Source of the DNA: Suillus spraguei
Taxonomy: Eukaryota; Basidiomycota; Agaricomycetes; Boletales; Suillaceae
Direction: 5' to 3'
Assembly: GCA_016800925.1 (NCBI GenBank)
Contig: JABCPU010000069.1
Span: forward strand, 161,737 to 225,736
DNA length: 64,000 nt
Positions within the stretch are counted from its first letter, which is position 1, and each line of letters opens with the position of its first letter. The notes beneath the pieces were generated by a model. That model did not search any database and had not been told where the DNA came from. It saw nothing but the letters and a program-made list of their open reading frames with translations. Shown one piece after another: positions 45,142-56,232 of the stretch. A program made the position numbers and the translations under genes.

Positions 45142-46584
45142 TTTGTGTCACCCAATTAGCATGTACGTAAAGACAAGAAAACCCATTCATGTTATACGTA
45201 GGCATCAGGAAATCAACCCGAACTTGATATGACCGGATATAATTGGTAATTAAAAAACATTATCACATGTCATGTTTTACCCTTAGATATCATGACCAGA
45301 ATGGGGCCGAACTTCGTCGGCAGGGACCTTGTTTAATGTTTTGTTGAGTGTGTGATAGTAAAGATATTCATGGTTTTCATATGGAATTTGTGTATAGTAA
45401 TATATAGTTCTGTACAGAGGTATGAAGTGGTGATATCATAGTATGTTAGTGACAATAAACAAGGTTTTGACATGGTGTTGGTGGTACAAGTACAATTTGT
45501 GTTACACGGTAGTTAGTGTAATATTGCTGTAGAATCTAGTTAATGTATGCATGTCAATGATCAATGCCAGAACGTACTACAATTGTTAAGATGAAGCTCC
45601 AGAACCTTTGACAGGTTGTTTGCCTTTGTTCAGGTGTTTGGTGCAAGGTCCTGTGTTGAGGCAGCAGTGTTTGAAGGGACTGCTTCGCATGGCTGCTGGT
45701 GGTGATAACATGATCAGTACTTGTAAGATAGCATTAAAGACATCATGTTTAGATTTGATGATGCAGTGGTGGCAAAAAGCCATATACACTTTGACCAGTG
45801 TCCTTTTAGTTTTGATTCATATTGGAGGGGTGGGATGAGGATATGGTTTTTGTCATATGCTGGTAAGATAGACTGCAGTCATACATAACTCGATCACATG
45901 GTGTTACTTTGACAGTGACTGACTATGACATTATGTTACATTTTACTATTGACACATCAGAAAACCTAGATTTTTCCTGATTTATCTGCAGGGTCTGATA
46001 CTAGTACATTCAGTCCCATCAGACATCAGACATTGTCTGATGTCAGCTAGGTTTAATTCTTGTATCAGGCATGTGGATTCTGATTTCAGACATGGACTCT
46101 GATTGACCTGAGGTCAGACATGTCATATCTGTAGTCAGAGCAATGTCTGTGGTCATACATTATCTGATGCCAGATACACATATCTGCAATGAGACCTTAT
46201 GTCTGACTACCTGTAATCAGATATTATATCTCTGTCACCAGACATGTCATCTGTAGTCAGACATCACCTCTGTCACCAGACACTCAGTCAGTTATCAGAC
46301 ATCATCTCTGTTACCAGACACTTTATCAGTAGTCAGACATTTCATTGGAAATCAGACATTGCATATCTCTAGCTGGGAGCACAGAAAATAGTTCACATAG
46401 CACTAGCGAGAACAAAACATCCATAGACTAATCAGGCAACAGCACTAAACTAAGTTCTAAACATGAGTAAAATTGTGCATGAGGGAGATAACTTGAAGAA
46501 TAGAGTATATTAGCATTGTCATTTAAAACAGTGAGTCACACTCACCTAGAATGAGAAATCAGAGCCAGAATCACTAGTGCTGTC
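45142..46584. other. AT/GT-rich repeat-bearing intergenic region
   Basis: No supported gene. 45586-45838 is open on both strands but shows no domain. From about 46015 the sequence is dominated by degenerate CAGACAT repeats (listed separately). Confidence 0.45.
46015..46370. repeat. Degenerate CAGACAT repeat tract
   Basis: At least nine copies of CAGACAT plus CAGACAC variants and inverted forms (TGTCTGA) in ~350 bp. Three repeats starting TCAGACAT at 46257, 46295 and 46333 show a 38 bp period, with CTCTGT(C/T)ACCAGACACT inside each full unit. Reads as a decaying minisatellite. Confidence 0.8.
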
Positions 46585-47336
46585 TTAGTCAAAACAGGCG
46601 ACATAAGCATTTGGCCCTTCCCATGGCTCCTTTAGAGCAGAGCATGATGTTGTGTGGGATTTGTAGGCAATGATGTAGGGAATCACAGCCTTAATGATGT
46701 TCTTCCACCCATGTGGAGTTGTCCTTGTGATTGACATCATGATTTCGTCAGTTGTGACACCCCACAGTTGTTGTGAGAATCTAGCCTCAATGGCAGCATC
46801 TGGCTTGACATATTCATCAGTTGAATACATTCTCAGGGCTCGCCTGACCTAAGACAAGATACATTGAGTAGTATAGCAAGGGTAGTGAAAAGAAAACATA
46901 TGCCAACACATGCAAGAGCAAGTGCTCCTTGAGGGTGGTCTTTCATTCAGCTTTCTTCAGAGAGACCCTGGATGGCTTCAAGGTGGTGTGTGAATGTGTC
47001 AGATATAAGTTCATGCAAAAATGCCCCTGAAGTGTTCTGTTGAAAGTGTGAAATGACAAATAGTCATGTTTAATAGTGAATCTAACGACTCACTGCATAT
47101 GAGAAATTGCCCTGATCATCATACACCATGTCAACATCCTTCTGTAAGTAGGGATAGCAACCAGGATTGATGTAATGAGTCTTCCCATTATCATCAGGTA
47201 GCTCTAGAATGCTGGATGCAAAGTATTTGACGATCTCTTTGATGTCGTCTGGCATCTTGTGTTCCAAGTAAGAAGAAATGGTAAGTTCAGCATGGTCTGC
47301 AAAACCACTATGATAATCATAGGCACACTGCATCAA
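46585..47336 (-). pseudogene. DUF6532-like gene remnant
   Basis: Minus-strand exons read DDIKEIVKYFASSILELPDD, then TSGAFLHELISDTFTHHLEA, then HPQGALALACV joined over an intron to RRALRMYSTDEYVKPDAAIE and a last exon ending PNAYVACFD. The GALALA..ALRMYSTDEY block resembles DUF6532, a domain of unknown function abundant in mushroom-forming fungi; this assignment is from memory of the family and is moderate. An in-frame TGA follows GLSEES near 46970, and no convincing 5' exon exists because an LTR starts at 47395, so it looks truncated. Confidence 0.5.
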
Positions 47337-47394
47337 CTATTGAATATTGTTGAAGGTAAATATACAAAATATATGAAATCAAAAGAATACATAC

Positions 47395-47861
47395 TGTTAT
47401 GAACTGGGGTGGCGTCACCAGCGACAGTGAAAAGACACAGGAGGTCTGCTGGGAAGTTCTACAATGTCCAAAAGAGGACAAGGTGAAAGTACTAGGAACA
47501 CGTTCCAGTATGATCAAGGGTTCGGCCTCAAAGACAAGTCTAAGAGGTTCTGCTAGAATAGAGACTAAGACTAAGGAGTGCTTAGACTTAGAGACGATTC
47601 AAGACGACTTAGGTTGGAACCTAAGCGAAGGAGATTCCAGGTAAAACCCAGTAAGATTAAAGTAAAGAATCTACTACAAGTACACTGTGCTTAAATAGGC
47701 AATATGTGCGCACAGACCAAGTAACCGTGAGAACGTAACTGCATATCCTAATAAGGAAGGCATGTGTTGTACAAATGCGTTGAGCATATGAGTCAGAGTC
47801 ATGTACATGACGTACAAGAAGAAACAAAGGGAAATGAATAGGGGCACGTACAACTGTAACA
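47395..47861 (-). repeat. LTR A of chromovirus family 2 (minus orientation)
   Basis: 467 bp, TGTTAC..AACA termini in element orientation, homologous over its full length to LTR B and LTR C. Directly inside it, the element strand has GGGGGTAA as polypurine tract. The left neighbour is the DUF6532-like remnant. Flanking pentamer CATAC finds no partner next to LTR B or LTR C. Confidence 0.9.
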
Positions 47862-49085
47862 TTACCCCCGTATTACAGTGAAAGTCACGACTTTCAAACA
47901 TCTCTATTGTCATCATAGACGGGTCATAGTCATCATAGTTGCGATGTCTTCATCGGGCAGATCCTCCTAGCATATAAGCTGCTTCCTCTTCTGCTACAGT
48001 CCTTGCCCATCGACCTTCTTTCGTCGTCGACAGTTAATAAGATACTGTTCCCACCTACGCAGTGCATCATAAAATCCATCGTCCTTCCAGTAAGCGTAAA
48101 TGGAGGTTCCCCACGACGCTGAGGGCAATAATGGACAGATGGGTGGAGCATGTCGCAAACAGATTTGACACTGATAGTCGAGGCAATTCTTTTGCGATGT
48201 CCAAGGATGCCACAGAATCGGCATTTCATGTTTCATCAGTGCTGAGGTAGACATGCGTAATGGTGAAGGTGTAATAACAGGTTTCGGACTGGTGGATCTA
48301 GCACGCTTCTTCCCTTTCTGTCGCGTCATGCGTTTTAAGGCGAAGGCATTGTTGCGCCTAAGCTGCGCTTGTTGTTTACTAGTTAGCGTGTATGCGGAGG
48401 TGGGGAGGTCAGGAGTAGTCCCTCGTTCAGCCACCGCAAGAAGTTCGTTAGAGGACGAAGGGGAGGTGATGCCGAAGTCTTTTACTGGGACTGGTGAGAC
48501 AGGATCCATTGGACCAAATGACGATGGGATAGACATGGGAGGGTGTATGTGAAGATCGCGAAGTTGAGGACTGAGCACTACCAGCTCAGTGACAGGGATT
48601 CCTAATAATTTTGCGGCCTCACACTGTTCTTCTGTGCAAGGTTCATATAGCCATGCTGGATGGTTATGAGAGACTGTAACGGGGGGCGGTGCAGTCGGGT
48701 GTTCAATAGGAGATGGGGTTCGAGGAGACGCAAGGTCAGCTTGCGTTTGTTGTAGATCAGTAATAGCTTCTTCAACTAAGTTTCTAGCTGCTCTGGTTTC
48801 AGCGACTGATTGTTGGATAGTTTCGATGACTGCGTTGGTGAGCTGCCCGATCTCTTGGACAGCACTGCATAGGCCAGCAAGGGCGCCAAGACTAGAATAC
48901 ACACACGAAGAAGGGGGTGCTGGAACAGGAAGTGGTGTATCTTCCTGCGGAGAGGGAGGTCGAGCAACACCTGCTCGACGTTTGGCCACGATGTGAATAG
49001 CTTCTTCAACATCGCTTTTAAAAGAACTGGGAAGCAACAACATAGCGTAAGAGCAAATATGTTTTTGAAGATGTAGGAAGCATTG
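47862..49085 (-). mobile_element. Truncated copy A of chromovirus family 2 (3' part only)
   Basis: Holds only the ORF3 region and polypurine tract upstream of LTR A. It is homologous, in opposite orientation, to about 55,030-56,232 of the longer copy. It stops abruptly where LTR B begins at 49086. gag and pol are absent. Confidence 0.85.
47994..49043 (-). CDS. ORF3 of chromovirus family 2, 5'-truncated copy
   Basis: About 350 codons counted from the Met of MLLLPSSFKSDVEEAIHIVA (the open frame itself continues 20 codons into LTR B by chance). Residues ~50-90 form a likely coiled coil (GQLTNAVIETIQQSVAETRA). A Ser/Pro-rich middle includes SFGPMDPVSPVPVKDFGITS, then a basic stretch KKRARSTSPKPVI. 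Near the C-terminus a zinc-knuckle is split over two frames: KCRFCGILGH in one, KNCLDYQCQICLRHAPPICP in the other, so a single-base shift lies near 48185. It is not gag, protease, RT or integrase. It may encode a nucleic-acid binding or assembly accessory protein; function unknown. Confidence 0.6.
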   Translation of the reverse strand: MLLLPSSFKSDVEEAIHIVAKRRAGVARPPSPQEDTPLPVPAPPSSCVYSSLGALAGLCSAVQEIGQLTNAVIETIQQSVAETRAARNLVEEAITDLQQTQADLASPRTPSPIEHPTAPPPVTVSHNHPAWLYEPCTEEQCEAAKLLGIPVTELVVLSPQLRDLHIHPPMSIPSSFGPMDPVSPVPVKDFGITSPSSSNELLAVAERGTTPDLPTSAYTLTSKQQAQLRRNNAFALKRMTRQKGKKRARSTSPKPVITPSPLRMSTSALMKHEMPILWHPWTSQKNCLDYQCQICLRHAPPICPLLPSASWGTSIYAYWKDDGFYDALRRWEQYLINCRRRKKVDGQGL

Positions 49086-49559
49086 TGTTACAATCGTATG
49101 CACCCCTATTCATTTTCTCTTCTGTTCCTTTCTTGTATATCTTGACACATGACTCTGATTCATATGCTCAACGCATTTGTACAATACATGCCTTCCTTAT
49201 TAGGATACGCAGTTACGTTCTCACGGTTACTTGGTCTGTGCGCACATATTGGCCTATTTAAGCACAGTGTACTTGCAGTAGATTCTTTACTTTAATCTTA
49301 CTGGGTTTTACCTGGAATCTCCTTCGCTTAGGCCTCCAACCTAAGTCGTCTTGAATTGTCTCTAAGTCTAAGCACTCCTTAGCCTTAGTCTCTATTCTCG
49401 CGGATACCTCTTAGACTTGTCTTTGAGGCTGAACCCTTGATCGTACTCGGAACGCATTCCTTGTACTTCACCTTGTTCTCTTTTGAACATTGTAAGAACT
49501 CCCAGCAGATCGTCTGTGTCTTTTCACTGTCGCTGGTGACGCCACCCCAGTTCGTAACA
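49086..49559 (+). repeat. LTR B (5' LTR) of chromovirus family 2
   Basis: 474 bp, TGTTACAATCG start and TTCGTAACA end. After the LTR the sequence reads AAAGATTAAAGTCC, with no obvious tRNA primer site. Homologous to LTR A and LTR C. Confidence 0.93.
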
Positions 49560-49760
49560 AAAGATTAAAGTCCATTTTTGATCGTCGACTATCCAGTCTT
49601 CGACCCTGAACCCTGATCACCTAGATCAGCAGACTAGCGTACGTGTACGCTGAGCAGATTGTCTAGAGGAAACCCCCTGACAGAAGAAAAGCCCTGATGG
49701 ACAGCAAGACAGCACGTGTAGGCACCGAGAAAGTATAACTCACCAGAAGAATCATCAACC

Positions 49761-50600
49761 ATGTCATCAACCAAAGAATTCGAATACAAGATCGGCCAAC
49801 TGACTGGTTTTGATGGAGATCGTGATAACTCTCGCGAGTTTATCCAGTCATGCAATTTGCACTTTGACATCAATGAAAAGCTTTACACCACTGACAAGCA
49901 GAAGATCATCTACATAACATCCTTTATGACCGAAAAGAACGCCAAATCTTGGAAGGAACAATTCCTTGAACACGCCCAATCTACCGACACTTCGGGACAA
50001 AAAGTTGGTTATGGGACGATGGTAGATTTTATGAAGTACTTCAAAGAAGCATTCGAACCGGTGGATACCAAAGGAACCGCGCTCACAAGGCTTAGAGATC
50101 TCAAACAAGGAACTGGAGATCTCCACACTTATGTCGCTGACTTTGAGGCACTTGCAGCCAAGGCTCAGATCACCGACAACGCGACGAAGATCCAGTTCTT
50201 TCAAGACGGCCTTAATTGGGGCATCCTTACAAAGCTTTTCAATACAGGAGATGTCTCCGAAATATTCAGAGATGTTGTGCTGCAATGCGTTGCTATTGAC
50301 AATGCCCATCATCGGCTTAACGCCATGAGGACACGTCATACTCCACAACAGAAGAAGAAGAACTACGGGAATGCATGGTATATTCCGAACCGTGATTCCA
50401 ACGCAATGGTCATAGATCGAATCTCCGATATGGAGAGATCCGAATGCATGAAGAAAGGACAATGCTTCGGATGCAGAAAGACAGGACATCGCATCCATAA
50501 TTGTCCTGACAGAAAGAAGAAGACCCCCCTCCGACAAACCGAAGTCAAAGGAGAAGAAGAAGATGAAGAAACCGTGAGACGGATTGTTGAGGATTTTTGA
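49761..50600 (+). CDS. Gag of chromovirus family 2
   Basis: Intact 279-codon frame with a retrotransposon capsid region (TGFDGDRDNSREFIQSCNLH, then FDINEKLYTTDKQKIIYITS) and a canonical CCHC zinc knuckle CFGCRKTGHRIHNC near residues 234-247, followed by a Lys/Glu-rich tail. It overlaps the following pol frame by four bases. Gag forms the virus-like particle and packages RNA. It is undamaged although pol is heavily broken. Confidence 0.88.
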   Translation: MSSTKEFEYKIGQLTGFDGDRDNSREFIQSCNLHFDINEKLYTTDKQKIIYITSFMTEKNAKSWKEQFLEHAQSTDTSGQKVGYGTMVDFMKYFKEAFEPVDTKGTALTRLRDLKQGTGDLHTYVADFEALAAKAQITDNATKIQFFQDGLNWGILTKLFNTGDVSEIFRDVVLQCVAIDNAHHRLNAMRTRHTPQQKKKNYGNAWYIPNRDSNAMVIDRISDMERSECMKKGQCFGCRKTGHRIHNCPDRKKKTPLRQTEVKGEEEDEETVRRIVEDF

Positions 50601-53600
50601 CTTGGAGAAACAAAGATTCGACGTATGTTTCTCCCAATGTATTACTAAGACTTGTACGCGCTGTAGGTGAAAGAAAAGAACTTCGTGTCCCCATCACCCT
50701 CCACTCGCGTACTCGCTTGAAATCCGTCGACACCACTGCTGTTATCGATTCAGGAGCAGCAGGAACATTCATCTCTGAGGAGTTTGTGAAACTCCATCAA
50801 ATCACACGACGAAAACTCAAAGAACCATTTCGAGTTACAACGGCAGATGGAACCCTCATAAAAGGAGGACCAATTACGCACTACTGCCTCCTAGTGGTCA
50901 AGATTGATGACTGAACCATGTATGGAAAATTCAACATCACTAAACTAGGAAGGAGAGATCAAATCCTCCTTGGAATCCCGTGGTTACGAGCAATGAACCC
51001 AATTATAGATTGGGCTGCTGAAACACTTGTCCTTTCACGGACAGAGAAATCTGATGAAATCGAAATCGATTTGGATGAAGACCGAAAGAGGAACGGGTTG
51101 CCCCGACTTTTCAACCACCATACCAGATGGCAACATTCCCGTTTCCCTAAACCATTCATCGCTTCTCCTATTAATGTTTCTGAAAACCCAGAACCAGAAG
51201 TACGAACTCCATGCACTACGGAACCCACTCCATGTGTACAATTGCCGCGAGCAGCGTCACCGATCCCTCGCATAGAAAAGCGCAAGAATGAATCCGAACC
51301 CGAGCATCGGGTCGGACAAGAACCTATTGAGCAGCGGCCAATAGAAGAACAGAAACATGGAAAAAGGAAGACGGAAGAAGAACTCCAGGGCGAAGCACCA
51401 ACGTACCGAAATTATCCAATTCTTCGTTCCCCCGAAAACCCTTTCAGCTTCAATAGAAGAAATCCCTGATAAAGAAGAACCCGTGCCCTCGTTGATCCCA
51501 ACCGAGGATGATGACCAATTCGATACCATGAATGACGTCTGGCATGCGCCAGAAGTACGCGAAATTTCCTCGTATGAACTAGGAGATGGAGAATTTCTTG
51601 TGGAATACGACACCGATGGAGTTAGCATGAGGATTATAGAGGAAGTATCCATGGATACACCATTGACACGAGATGGAACCTCTCAATTCGAACGACCCTC
51701 TAACTACTCCATTCCTCTCTCTCCTACGAAATATAGCAACAAAGCTCAGGAATTTGCAACAGACAAGAAGAAAAAAAAAAAGAAATCCTTTGAAGAATTG
51801 GTCCCGGATTATCTACACGACTTCGCAGACGTCTTTGCTAAAGATGGACTGAACAAGCTACCTCCCGAACGCCCTGGTATCGATCATCGAATCGACACCA
51901 AACCCGGTTTTATTCCCCGCACGTCTAAGGTTTACCCGTTATCGGAAAAAGAACGCGCTGCTGTTAAAATGTTTATTGATGACAACGTTGCGAAAGGTTT
52001 CATCTCAGAATCGAAGTCACCTCAAGCTAGTGGCTTCTTCTTTGTAGGAAAGAAGAGTGGAGAACTGCGTCCCTGTCAAGATTATCGCTACATCAATGAT
52101 TGGACAGTCAAAAACGCATACCCGCTCCCACTCCCTATTTCCCTTGTCGCACGTCTTCATAACGCACAGTTCTTTACGAAAATGGATATTCGGTCCGGTT
52201 ATAACAATATTCGCATCCATCCTGACGATAGGTGGAAAGCTGCTTTTACTACGGAATTCGGCCTCTTCGAACCGAACGTCATGTTCTTTGGCCTTTGCAA
52301 TTCTCCAGCAACTTTTCAAGCATACATGAATCGTACCTTCCAACAAGAAATCAATGAAGGATGGATGGTTATCTACATGGACGATATCCTTATTTTCTCT
52401 ACGACTATGACGGAACACCGCGAACGGACTAGACGAGTTTTGATGAAAATATGAAAAGAACACCTGTTCTTGAAACCGGAGAAATGCACCTTCGATGCAG
52501 AAGAAGTGGAATACCTCGGAATGATAATTCGCCCCGGACAAGTTGCAATGGACACCGCCAAGACCAAGGGAATCTCCGAATGGCCAGTTCCGAAATCTGT
52601 AAAAGATGTTCGGTCATTCCTCGGATTTTGCAACTTCTACCGCACGTTCATTTCTCATTATTCTGATATCGCCCGACCCCTTATCGATCTGACAAAGAAA
52701 GATAAGGCCTTTGAATGGTCACCTGAATGTATGGACACCTTTGAAGAACTGAAACAATGCTTCACATCCCAACCGGTACTTCGTAACCCTGATCCTTCCC
52801 GACAATTTGCAATTGCTACCGACACTTCGCTTGTAGCAACTGGTGGAGTTCTCCTACAGACTGACGAGAATGGTGTTTATCACCCATGCGCATACCTCTC
52901 ACAATCCTTGAACCTGCAGAACGCAATTACCAGATCTTTGATCGGGAGCTCCTTGCCGTGATCCGGGCATTGAACGAATGGCGTCATTATCTTGAAGGAA
53001 ACCCACACCCTGTCCTGGTATTCACCGATCACAAGAACCTTCTGTACTTTCGAAGTGCACAGAAGCTTACCCGTCGCCAAGCACGTTGGCAATTGATTTT
53101 GTCTATCTATGACATTGAACTGCATCACGTTGCAGGTACTAAGCTAGCAGTACCAGATGCACTATCCCGCCGGCCTGATTACGACTCTGGAAAAGACGAT
53201 AACGAGGACCAGACCCTCCTCCCTGACGCTCTATTCGTTCGTCTTATTGATACAGACCTGAAGGATGTCTTGTCCTCCTCCGACCCCTCGACGACCCTGT
53301 TTTCAAAACCGCGTCCGATGCCCTCGATGGCGTATGCCTTCCCCCTATGAAGTCGGCACTCTCCGATTGGAAGATTGAGGAGAACGTCCTCTATTTCAAG
53401 AATCGCGCCTATATTCTGCCGGCGCATCGCACCGATATCCTGAAAAGGTATCATGATCATCCTACTGCGGGTCACCCCGGTAGGTTCAAAACTGAAGAAC
53501 TTGTTAAACGTGAAGCTTGGTGGCCTGCTATGGCTCTTATATTCGGAAATACGTTGAGGGTTGCGCCCTTTGTCAGCAAATGAAGGCAGATACACACCCT

Positions 53601-54694
53601 GTTCGGCCCCCGCTCACACCTATTCCTTCTTCGGCTGTTCGCCCATTTTCCCAGGTCTCTGTTGATCTGATCACTGACCTCCCCATCTCTGGAGGCTTTG
53701 ACAGTATCATGGTCGTGGTAGACCATGGCCTTACGAAGGGGGTAATGATTATCCCTTGTTTGAAAACCATCACTTCAGAAGGTGTGGCTAAGCTATTTTT
53801 AAAACATGTTTACCGACAATTTGGACTCCATGACAAAGTCATCTCGGATCGAGGACCGCAATTCCTATCTCGCTTCTCAAAGGAACTTGCCCGACTTCTC
53901 AACTACATCATCGCTCCATCCACGGCTTACCACCCACAGACTGATGGCCAAACTGAAAGGCTAAATCAAGAACTTGAAACATACCTCCGTATCTACTGCT
54001 GTAACAACCCCGAAGATTGGGTAGAACACCTACCAATTGCCGAATTCGTCCATAACCACCGAAAACATGACGCAAGGAATGCATCACCCTTCTATTTGAT
54101 GATGGGATACGAACCACGCACTATTCCCCATCTTATCCCTGACTCATCCATCCCCGCAGCAGAAGATCGAGTACGATCTCTGCAGAAGATAAGAGAAGAA
54201 GCAATCGCTTGTCATAATATTGCAATGCAGACAATGGCCGAACGATCCCGAGGAGATAAGTACACACCATGGAAGATCGGAGACAAGGTTTGGCTATCTG
54301 CCGCTAATCTTAACTTAAACTCCCATCAAGGAAGCTTGCTCCAAAGCGATACGGACCTTTCCCGATCATCGGTGTCTGATCTCCCATCACGTTCACACTT
54401 AAACTCCCCCCGCAGTGGAAAATTCATCCCACGTTCCACGCTTCTGTCTTATCATCCTATAGCGAAACAGACGTACACGGCCCGAACTTCCCTGAACCAC
54501 CACCTGACGTCATTGAAGAAGAAGAAGAATATGAAGTAGATGCAATCCTTTCTCACAAAGGAACCGGAATTCGCCGACGTTATCTTGTTTCCTGGAAAGG
54601 ATATTCATCAGGAGATAACGAATGGCTCCCAGAAAAGAACTTGAAGAACTCCGCTCGAATATTGAACGCTTATAAGAAGCAACACGCCCTCTGA
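50597..54694 (+). pseudogene. Pol of chromovirus family 2, broken
   Basis: Domains in order: an aspartic protease with AVIDSGAAGTFIS (near 50740); RT with KMDIRSGYNNIRIHP and the catalytic YMDD (near 52375); RNase H (IATDTSLVATGGVLL, near 52815); an integrase zinc region and DDE core (VSVDLITDLP, VISDRGPQFLSRF, GQTERLNQE); and a C-terminal chromodomain (YEVDAILSHKG, YLVSWKGYSSGDNEWLPE) ending with TGA at 54692-54694. Breaks: in-frame TGA at 50912-50914 and 52452-52454, and frame changes near 51.4, 52.93, 53.35, 53.55 and 54.4 kb. Cannot make a full enzyme as it stands. Confidence 0.9.
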
Positions 54695-54749
54695 TTATCC
54701 TTCAGTCAAATCAACTCGCATCAAGCACCTGATTAACTACTATCTCGAA

Positions 54750-56203
54750 ATGTCTTTCCCCACCGCTTACATCACACCCATCGTCGCTGCCACCAACGAC
54801 TCCGACTCTGAAATTGAACAATACGGAACTCTCGCTGCAGAAATCGACAATGCCTCTTACATCGAAGCCGCTATCCTCTGTGAGGACATGCCCTTGAAAT
54901 CGAAAGAATCCTCACTGAAAGAGGTGCCCTCCCCGCTCTACTCCTTATTAACATCATCCGCACCGCAGCCCTTATCGAAGCCACTGCTAAGGAAACCACA
55001 GAAATCACACTCCGTCACCGTTTCATTCATCTCCAAAAACGCATTGTGCTTACGCTATGCTGTTGCTTCCCGATTCTTTTAAGAACGATGTTGAAGAAGC
55101 TATTCACATCATTGCCGAACGTCGAGCAGGCGTTGCTCGACCTCCCTCTCCGCAAAGAGATACACCACTTCCTATTCCAGCACCCGCTCCTTCGCGTATC
55201 TATTCTAGTCTTGATGCCTTTGCTGGCTTATACACTGCTGTGCAAGAAATTGGACAACTCACCAATACGGTCGTCGACACCATCCAACAATCAGTCGCAG
55301 AAACTAGAGCGGCCAGAAACCTAGTAGAAGAGACCATCACTGATTACAACGAACGCAAGCTGATCTTGCATCCCCCCGAACTCCTTCCCCCATCGAACAG
55401 CCAATCCAACCACCACCCGTAACAACCTCTCTTGACTGTCCCGATTGGCTGTATGAACCTTGCACAACGGAGCAGTGCGAGGCCGCTAAATTACTAGTAT
55501 TCCTGCTACCGAGTTGGTAACACTTGGACCCCGACTTCTGATCTTCATATACACCCTCCAATGTCTATCCCATCATCGTTCGTCCCATGGACCCCGTCTC
55601 TCCAGTCTTAGTAAAAGACTTCGGCATCACTTCTCCATCTTCGTCTAACGAACTCCTTGCGATCGCTGAAAGAGGAATTACTCCCGACCTCCCCGCATCG
55701 TGTATACCTTGTCCCCTGCTCAACAGGCGCAACTTAAGCGGGCCAACACCCTTGCCTAAAACGTATGAAGAAGAATAAGGGAAAGAAGCGCGCCAGATCC
55801 ACTAGCCCCACGCCCATCATTTCTCCATCTCCCTTACGCAAAGTCCATTCCAACCCCGATGAGAATATGAAGTGCCGTGTCTGTGGATTGATTAGGACAT
55901 CGTCAGAAGAATTGCGCGGAATATCAGTGCAAGGTTGCAATATTGGTCACCCACCCATCTGTCCCTTTACTTCCTAAACGAGTCGCCTCCCCCCTTCGAG
56001 TTAACTTGGAAAGACGAGGGATTCTATGACGCACTCCACGCTTGGGAGCAGCAGCTTGACGATGAACGCATTCAAGCAGAAAAGAGAAGAGACTCAAACG
56101 ACGCGCTGGTCTGAAGAAGCGCGTATATGAGAGTGGGTCCTTTGCTGACGAAGACTACGAATGGAGTGATGATCCAGTTTACTATGCGAACCAAGATGAG
56201 TAA
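54750..56203 (+). pseudogene. ORF3 of chromovirus family 2, longer but frame-shifted copy
   Basis: Starts MSFPTAYITPIVAATNDSDS (54750), 55 bp after the pol stop. It continues through several frames: HALEIERILTERGALPALLL (54890s), SFKNDVEEAIHIIAERRAGV (55090s), the coiled-coil-like GQLTNTVVDTIQQSVAETRA, the Ser/Pro region with PMDPVSPVLVKDFGITSPSS, a zinc-knuckle-like segment starting KCRVCGL and ending CNIGHPPICP, and an acidic tail FADEDYEWSDDPVYYANQDE with TAA at 56201-56203. Comparison with copy A shows the same order, so the original gene was probably ~450-480 codons. No match to known gag, pol or env domains by eye. Confidence 0.65.
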
Positions 56204-56220
56204 AGTCGGTGACTTTACGT

Positions 56221-56232
56221 AAAAGGGGGTAA
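56221..56232 (+). other. Polypurine tract of chromovirus family 2
   Basis: AAAAGGGGGTAA lies directly before the TGTTAC start of LTR C. Copy A has GGGGGTAA at the same place. Confidence 0.75.

Noticed and set aside
45586..45838. Overlapping frames on both strands of ~70 codons
   Set aside because: No domain, no splice context, and low-complexity surroundings.
49848..50537. 229-codon frame on the minus strand
   Set aside because: Complete shadow of the intact gag gene on the plus strand, which carries clear domain motifs.
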